NCBI GenBank assembly: GCA_031256815.1
Contig: JAIRPU010000170.1
Span: forward strand, 1-10,393
Reading direction: 5' to 3'
Source: Spirochaetaceae bacterium
GTDB taxonomy: Bacteria > Spirochaetota > Spirochaetia > Treponematales > Breznakiellaceae
DNA: 10,393 bases
Below, piece by piece: positions 7,195-10,393 of this stretch. A program made the translations under genes and the position numbers. The notes under the pieces are model-generated. The model saw only the letters and a list, made by a program, of their open reading frames with translations. It was not told the origin of the DNA and made no database searches. Positions within the stretch are counted from its first letter, which is position 1. Every line of letters begins with the position of its first letter.

Positions 7195-9627
7195 ATGGCA
7201 AAAAAATTATTTACTCATCCTAAACTCTCTTCAAGCCCTAAAAGGGGGAAGAGGGTTGGGGCACATTTAAAAAGCGCTTTAGCCGTTACAGCATTTGCTG
7301 TTTTAGCGGCGGCGGGTTTTAGCGTCTGTAAGCTGGCCGGTAGCGGAGGCGGCGATGATTTTTACGAAGAACACGGAATTTCATCGGACGGCATCGTTAG
7401 TTTTTCAAAAACCGGCGACATAAAATTTAAAGACGACACAACGCCTTTCGATTTAAAAGCGAATCTTTACAAAGATATTCTTTCGGTTGCCAGTATTAGC
7501 TGGGCCGTCGATAAAGGTAATGACGTCATTGATATTTCAGGCAGTGGGGAAACCATAACAGTTACGCCAAAAGGCAAAATTGGAGATGCGCTTATAACTG
7601 CCACGCTTACTCCCAACACGGGCATAAAACTGGGAGACCTCAAGCTAGACGCTTCTTTTGCCCTAACTGTGATTGAAATTCCAACGATAACAGTAAACCA
7701 GATTGGCGACATAATGCTGAACTCAGGCGGCCAGCCCAGAGAAAGGCATATTAGCGCGACTTATTTGCCCAATAAGCTTTCGGAGTATAATCCCGTTTTT
7801 GAATGGGAGTTTGTCTCTGGCGGCGACAAGGCTGAGCTTGACGCCCGCCTGGGGAATGACGTAACGCTAAAAGCAAAGAACGAGGGAAGCGGCAAGCTTA
7901 AGGCCAAATTAAAACTGCTGGAAAGGGAGTTCCCCGCTGAACTTGCGTTTAACATTAAAAAGTTTGATGCGAATCAGGAGAAACATAAGAGCATAACGAT
8001 AGTCAACGCGCCCTCCAGCATAATAGCCACAGACACAAGCGCTGAATTTTCGGTTAATTTTACACCTCCTACAGCGCTTTACGAAACGATAGACTGGGTT
8101 TACGACAAAAGCAAGTTTTCTCTTAATTCTTCTGTTAAAGACAAGATAAAGCTAACAGCGAAAGCGGGGTCGGCGGGCGTTTACACTATAAAAGCTAAAT
8201 CCGCTGTAGATTCCAGCGTAGAGACTTCTTTTAATATTACTGTAAATCCTGTTACGGTAACGGTTAAGGCTGCGGCGGGCAAGGGCGATACCATCTCTAA
8301 AGGAGAGGATACAAAATATGAAGCCGTTGTAAACGCGCAGAACAAAACGGTAATCTGGAGCGTTTCCAGCGCGAATGTCAGAGTTAATGACGGTGTTATA
8401 AGCAATCATCAGGCGGTTAGCGCCATTACAAATGTTAATGTAACGGCGAAGTCCAGTGCGGATACGAGCGCCTCCGGCGCAAAGAGCTTAACGCTTAAGC
8501 CTCCTGTTTATACGCTTGTTTATGATAAGAACGCGGCTTCGGCAACTGGTACAATGAAAAGTGAAAACAAAACTTTTGGAACGCCTTACACGCTTAGCGC
8601 CAATGCATATTCCAATTCAGCATTTTCTTTTAGCAGTTGGAACACTTCCAACACCGGCAAGAACGGCGTTTCTTATGCGAACAATCAGGCAAATGTGAAC
8701 ATAGAGCCGAGCAAAAACGGCGCTACGGTTACGCTTTACGCGCAGTGGGCCTCTATTGCTCCAACTACGATTACCGGTAATGGAACCTGGACTGCGCCTG
8801 CAACAGGCACTTACAGGATAGAGGTGTGGGGAGCGCAGGGAGTTGGTGGCGACCGTTCAAAGTATGACAACGGCGGCGGTAAAGACCCCAACGCGACCGG
8901 CGGACTTGGCGGTTATAGCAAGGGTGAAAAAATAGCGCTTAACGCCGGAGATGTGCTTACAATCAAAGTGGGCGTTCAGGGCGGCGGCGGCGCAGGCGTT
9001 GCCGCCGCAACCAAAGTGGCCAAGGACGGCACTACGGCCTGGAGCGGCGCAAGCGGCGCAGGTGGTGGAAAGACAGAGGTGCTTAAAGGAACAACTACGC
9101 TCATAGTTGCAGGCGGCGGCGGCGGCGCAGGCGGCAGCGGTAATTATAAGTCGGGCGGCAGCTCTAAACATAGTTTTTATCCCGGCGGAATAGGCGGCTC
9201 AGGCGGCGGTTATAACGCCGCGGCTACAGACGGTAACAGTTCCACATTCCAGAACATGGGTAATAGTGGAAAAGCGGCTACAGCATCAGCGCATGGTGCC
9301 GGCGGGCCGCCCAATGGGTTTTTCGGTGTTGATGCCGGCCCTGGCAATGGCGGCAACAGCGTCTCAAAGTCTGGGCAGGATTCGTTTACCCGCCAACACA
9401 ACGCGCGGGTTTCTGGCGGCGGCGGCGGCGGCGGAGCAGGCTACAAAAACGGCGGCGGCGGTGGATATCATCATGTTAAAGGTGGTACCGAATACGGTTA
9501 TGGCGGTTATGGCGGCGGCGGCGGCTCGGGTTACGCGCTGGTTGGCTCAGGGGGCTTCAAAAGCGCTTCCGGCAAGGCCGGCGTCCAGTCCGGCGATGGC
9601 AAGGTGCTTATCACCTACGTACCATAA
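7195..9627 (+). CDS. Exported Ig-like / glycine-rich surface protein, putative lipoprotein
   Basis: The product has 810 residues and no recognised gene name. The N-terminus is basic (about 1-26) followed by a hydrophobic stretch (28-44) ending at Cys45 in GFSVC. This is a poor classical lipobox but within the loose spirochaete range; ordinary Sec cleavage is the alternative. Four beta-rich segments of about 85-100 residues follow (about 62-160, 162-258, 259-352, 353-436), resembling bacterial Ig-like domains. Residues 437-518 (YTLVYDKNAA to TLYAQW) match the Listeria/InlB B-repeat pattern. From about 526 the GTYRIEVWGAQG motif opens a glycine-rich domain like the ALK/LTK-type Gly_rich family, running to the C-terminus with long Gly stretches and a GYGGYGGGGGSGYA segment. 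The start is ATG 7195, with AGGAG (7184-7188) six bases upstream; an in-frame TTG at 7159 lacks such support. Likely role: cell-surface adhesion or matrix (inference). Confidence 0.85.
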   Translation: MAKKLFTHPKLSSSPKRGKRVGAHLKSALAVTAFAVLAAAGFSVCKLAGSGGGDDFYEEHGISSDGIVSFSKTGDIKFKDDTTPFDLKANLYKDILSVASISWAVDKGNDVIDISGSGETITVTPKGKIGDALITATLTPNTGIKLGDLKLDASFALTVIEIPTITVNQIGDIMLNSGGQPRERHISATYLPNKLSEYNPVFEWEFVSGGDKAELDARLGNDVTLKAKNEGSGKLKAKLKLLEREFPAELAFNIKKFDANQEKHKSITIVNAPSSIIATDTSAEFSVNFTPPTALYETIDWVYDKSKFSLNSSVKDKIKLTAKAGSAGVYTIKAKSAVDSSVETSFNITVNPVTVTVKAAAGKGDTISKGEDTKYEAVVNAQNKTVIWSVSSANVRVNDGVISNHQAVSAITNVNVTAKSSADTSASGAKSLTLKPPVYTLVYDKNAASATGTMKSENKTFGTPYTLSANAYSNSAFSFSSWNTSNTGKNGVSYANNQANVNIEPSKNGATVTLYAQWASIAPTTITGNGTWTAPATGTYRIEVWGAQGVGGDRSKYDNGGGKDPNATGGLGGYSKGEKIALNAGDVLTIKVGVQGGGGAGVAAATKVAKDGTTAWSGASGAGGGKTEVLKGTTTLIVAGGGGGAGGSGNYKSGGSSKHSFYPGGIGGSGGGYNAAATDGNSSTFQNMGNSGKAATASAHGAGGPPNGFFGVDAGPGNGGNSVSKSGQDSFTRQHNARVSGGGGGGGAGYKNGGGGGYHHVKGGTEYGYGGYGGGGGSGYALVGSGGFKSASGKAGVQSGDGKVLITYVP

Positions 9628-9660
9628 GGCCGTTTTGCAGCACAAGGGCTGTCGATAAAG

Positions 9661-9675
9661 CCGCGCGAAGCGCGG
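9661..9675. repeat. Perfect hairpin 1, 6-bp stem, GAA loop
   Basis: CCGCGC (9661-9666) pairs with GCGCGG (9670-9675). It is the first of the 3-base-loop hairpins and contains one copy of the shared 9-bp core, as CGCGAAGCG (9664-9672). There is no T-run after it, so it is not a terminator. Confidence 0.8.
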
Positions 9676-9696
9676 TCGCGTGTGGGTTGGCTGTGC

Positions 9697-9725
9697 CCGC
9701 CGCCTGCGCTTCGCGCAGGCGGCGG
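9697..9725. repeat. Perfect hairpin 2, 13-bp stem, TTC loop
   Basis: Bases 9697-9709 are exactly complementary to 9713-9725, with a TTC loop. The tip is the shared core CGCTTCGCG (9707-9715). The stem is almost entirely G/C and would be very stable as RNA or as a DNA cruciform. Confidence 0.9.
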
Positions 9726-9735
9726 CGAACTCAGG

Positions 9736-9768
9736 CATCCGGAAAAGCGCTCCGCGCTTTTCCGGATG
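9736..9768. repeat. Perfect hairpin 3, 15-bp stem, TCC loop
   Basis: Bases 9736-9750 are exactly complementary to 9754-9768. The tip CGCTCCGCG is a one-base variant of the shared core. Nothing like a T-run follows; the repeat array begins three bases later. Confidence 0.9.
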
Positions 9769-9770
9769 AG

Positions 9771-10045
9771 CCGGCCGCCTGCGAAAACGCAGAGCGGCGG
9801 AGTTGGCGGCAATGCGCCGCTTCGCAGCCGTAACCGGCCGCCTGCTAAACCGCAGCGTGGCGGAGTTGGCGTGCGCCGCTTCGCGGCCGTAACCGGCCGC
9901 CTGCTAAACCACAGCGCGGCGGAGTTGGCGGCAATGCGCCGCTTCGCGGCCGTAACCGGCTGCCTGCTAAATCGCAGAGCGGCGGAGTTGGCGGCAATGC
10001 GCCGCTTCGCGGCCGTAACCGGCCGCCTGCTAAACCGCAGCGCGG
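9771..10045. repeat. Tandem array of a 63-bp palindrome-bearing unit
   Basis: Units lie at 9771-9833 (63 bp), 9834-9892 (59 bp), 9893-9955 (63 bp), 9956-10018 (63 bp), plus a truncated fifth from 10019 that diverges after about 10045. Each begins CCGGCCGCCTGC (unit 4 has a T for the second C) and continues through GGCGGAGTTGGCG and GCGCCGCTTCGC to end CCGTAA. Unit 2 lacks four bases (GGCAA reduced) after GTTGGC. The other units differ by a few substitutions. Each unit can fold at GCCGC-TTC-GCGGC (GCAGC in unit 1). The units abut without spacers, so this is not CRISPR. It resembles REP-type palindromic elements or a tandemly amplified small repeat; copies elsewhere in the genome are expected but cannot be seen here. 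Confidence 0.92.
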
Positions 10046-10055
10046 TTTAGCAGGC
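10025..10055. repeat. Inverted copy of the repeat head closing the array (14-bp stem)
   Basis: The head of the truncated fifth unit (10025-10038) is followed, after a 3-base AGC loop, by its exact reverse complement (10042-10055). The array therefore ends in a perfect 14-bp hairpin made from its own conserved start. This looks like a fold-back or template-switch end rather than chance. Confidence 0.9.
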
Positions 10056-10075
10056 AGTGTGACACTCAGACCGCA

Positions 10076-10086
10076 CCGCGAAGCGG
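10076..10086. repeat. Short hairpin with GAA loop after the array
   Basis: CCGC (10076-10079) pairs with GCGG (10083-10086) around GAA. It carries the core as CGCGAAGCG, inverted relative to the tandem units, and is followed by GGCCGG, so it resembles an inverted piece of the repeat tail. Confidence 0.65.
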
Positions 10087-10101
10087 CCGGCCACATCTCC
10101 T

Positions 10102-10132
10102 GCCCGCCGCATGGCGGGCTTTTGTGTTTTTT
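10102..10132 (+). terminator. Intrinsic terminator ending the surface-protein transcript
   Basis: GCCCGCC (10102-10108) pairs with GGCGGGC (10113-10119), loop GCAT. It is followed by TTTTGTGTTTTTT (10120-10132). The strong stem and T-tract on the + strand make this the first convincing stop after 9627, about 475 bases downstream. Confidence 0.88.
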
Positions 10133-10212
10133 CCGGCACAGTTGCTTGCCGCTTGGATGTCATTTCCCCATTCCTTCGGTCTAGCATATTTTCTTTAATT
10201 TAGAATTACTGC

Positions 10213-10242
10213 TTGACAAAATTCCGGCAAGCGTGATATATT
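10213..10242 (+). promoter_or_regulatory. Sigma70-type promoter of the downstream lipoprotein gene
   Basis: A perfect -35 box TTGACA (10213-10218) is followed after 18 bases by TATATT (10237-10242), with TG at 10234-10235 as a possible extended -10. The surrounding DNA is A/T-rich, in contrast to the repeat array, and the candidate gene starts 41 bases downstream. Confidence 0.75.
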
Positions 10243-10283
10243 AAATAGACATCGTAATAATTTAATAAATTTATGGGTTTGTT

Positions 10284-10393
10284 ATGAATTATTTTACACG
10301 TGTTATTGGCGCTGTAATTCTTGTCGTCTTTAGCTGGTCAACTTTAAGCTGCGGTTATCAGGCCGACAATCCGGAGATAAAGCAAAAAACGGA
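10284..10393 (+). CDS. Lipoprotein, N-terminal part (cut by window end)
   Basis: Thirty-six complete codons are visible. The protein begins MNYFTRVIGAVILVVF, a short basic start and hydrophobic core, then a lipobox TLSC with Cys23 as the predicted lipidated residue. The mature protein starts CGYQADNPEIKQKT. It is therefore a secreted, membrane-anchored lipoprotein of unknown function. An upstream ATG at 10273 leads to TGA after four codons and is not used. The Shine-Dalgarno is weak (GGG at 10275-10277). The strong promoter upstream supports it being a real gene. Confidence 0.75.
   Translation, partial: MNYFTRVIGAVILVVFSWSTLSCGYQADNPEIKQKT

Larger units (their letters stand above)
9628..10101. 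other. Gene-free region of hairpins and tandem repeats
   Basis: No credible gene lies here. Open frames exist on both strands only because the 63-bp repeat is a multiple of three. They have no ribosome binding site, encode repetitive Arg/Ala/Pro-rich peptides, and the 4-base deletion in unit 2 shifts any translation. The region is GC-rich and dominated by inverted repeats. It lies between the surface-protein stop and a strong terminator on the same strand, so it is probably transcribed as a long 3' UTR unless an earlier stop exists. Confidence 0.75.

Noticed and set aside
9266..9658. Second open frame inside the glycine-rich region
   Set aside because: It is an alternative frame of GGC-rich codons giving Ala-rich sequence, and it overlaps a well-supported gene completely.
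9771..10045. CRISPR array
   Set aside because: The repeats abut directly with no unique spacers and differ in length; no cas-like gene is present.
9682..10096. Open frames on both strands through the repeat array, encoding 21-residue repeats
   Set aside because: The period of 63 is a multiple of three, so frames stay open by chance. Unit 2 lacks four bases, there is no ribosome binding site, and the DNA is dominated by inverted repeats.

Overview
The window reads as spirochaete chromosome, most likely from the Treponema group (inference). The support is the nusA-infB pairing, a long IF2 with a Pro/Ala- and Gly/Arg-rich N-terminus, a loose lipobox, and a large Ig-like/glycine-rich surface protein. 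All genes found are on the + strand. No tRNA, rRNA, insertion sequence or CRISPR array was seen.

Bases 1-4329 are a translation/transcription operon. Bases 1-178 look like the 3' end of a frame-disrupted rimP. An intrinsic terminator (197-225) sits directly before the nusA ribosome binding site. nusA (235-1671) encodes NusA with an added C-terminal zinc ribbon. infB (1675-4329) encodes an 884-residue IF2. Its reading frame has no ATG, GTG or TTG where the protein should start. The only well-placed start is an ACG six bases after a good Shine-Dalgarno inside the end of nusA. mutS (4344-7076) follows after 14 bases, where rbfA/truB would be the common neighbours. MutS carries a Ser/Glu/Asn-rich insert just before its Walker A motif.

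Bases 7077-9627 hold a 118-bp spacer with two small palindromes and a gene for an exported, possibly lipid-anchored 810-residue protein. Its architecture is about four Ig-like repeats, one InlB B-repeat-like domain and a very glycine-rich C-terminal domain.

Bases 9628-10132 contain no credible gene. They hold perfect hairpins with 3-base loops and four tandem units of 63/59/63/63 bp plus a truncated fifth, whose head is repeated in inverted orientation. A 9-bp core (CGCTTCGCG or its complement) occurs six times. A strong intrinsic terminator closes the region, so it could be transcribed as a structured 3' UTR of the surface-protein gene.

Bases 10133-10393 hold a sigma70-type promoter and the start of a lipoprotein gene cut by the window edge.

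The most interesting points are the ACG start of an initiation-factor gene, the terminator inside the nusA leader, the hairpin-repeat array, and the NusA and MutS additions. A broken rimP together with the lost infB ATG could mean genome erosion, regulated expression, or sequence error; the sequence alone cannot separate these.
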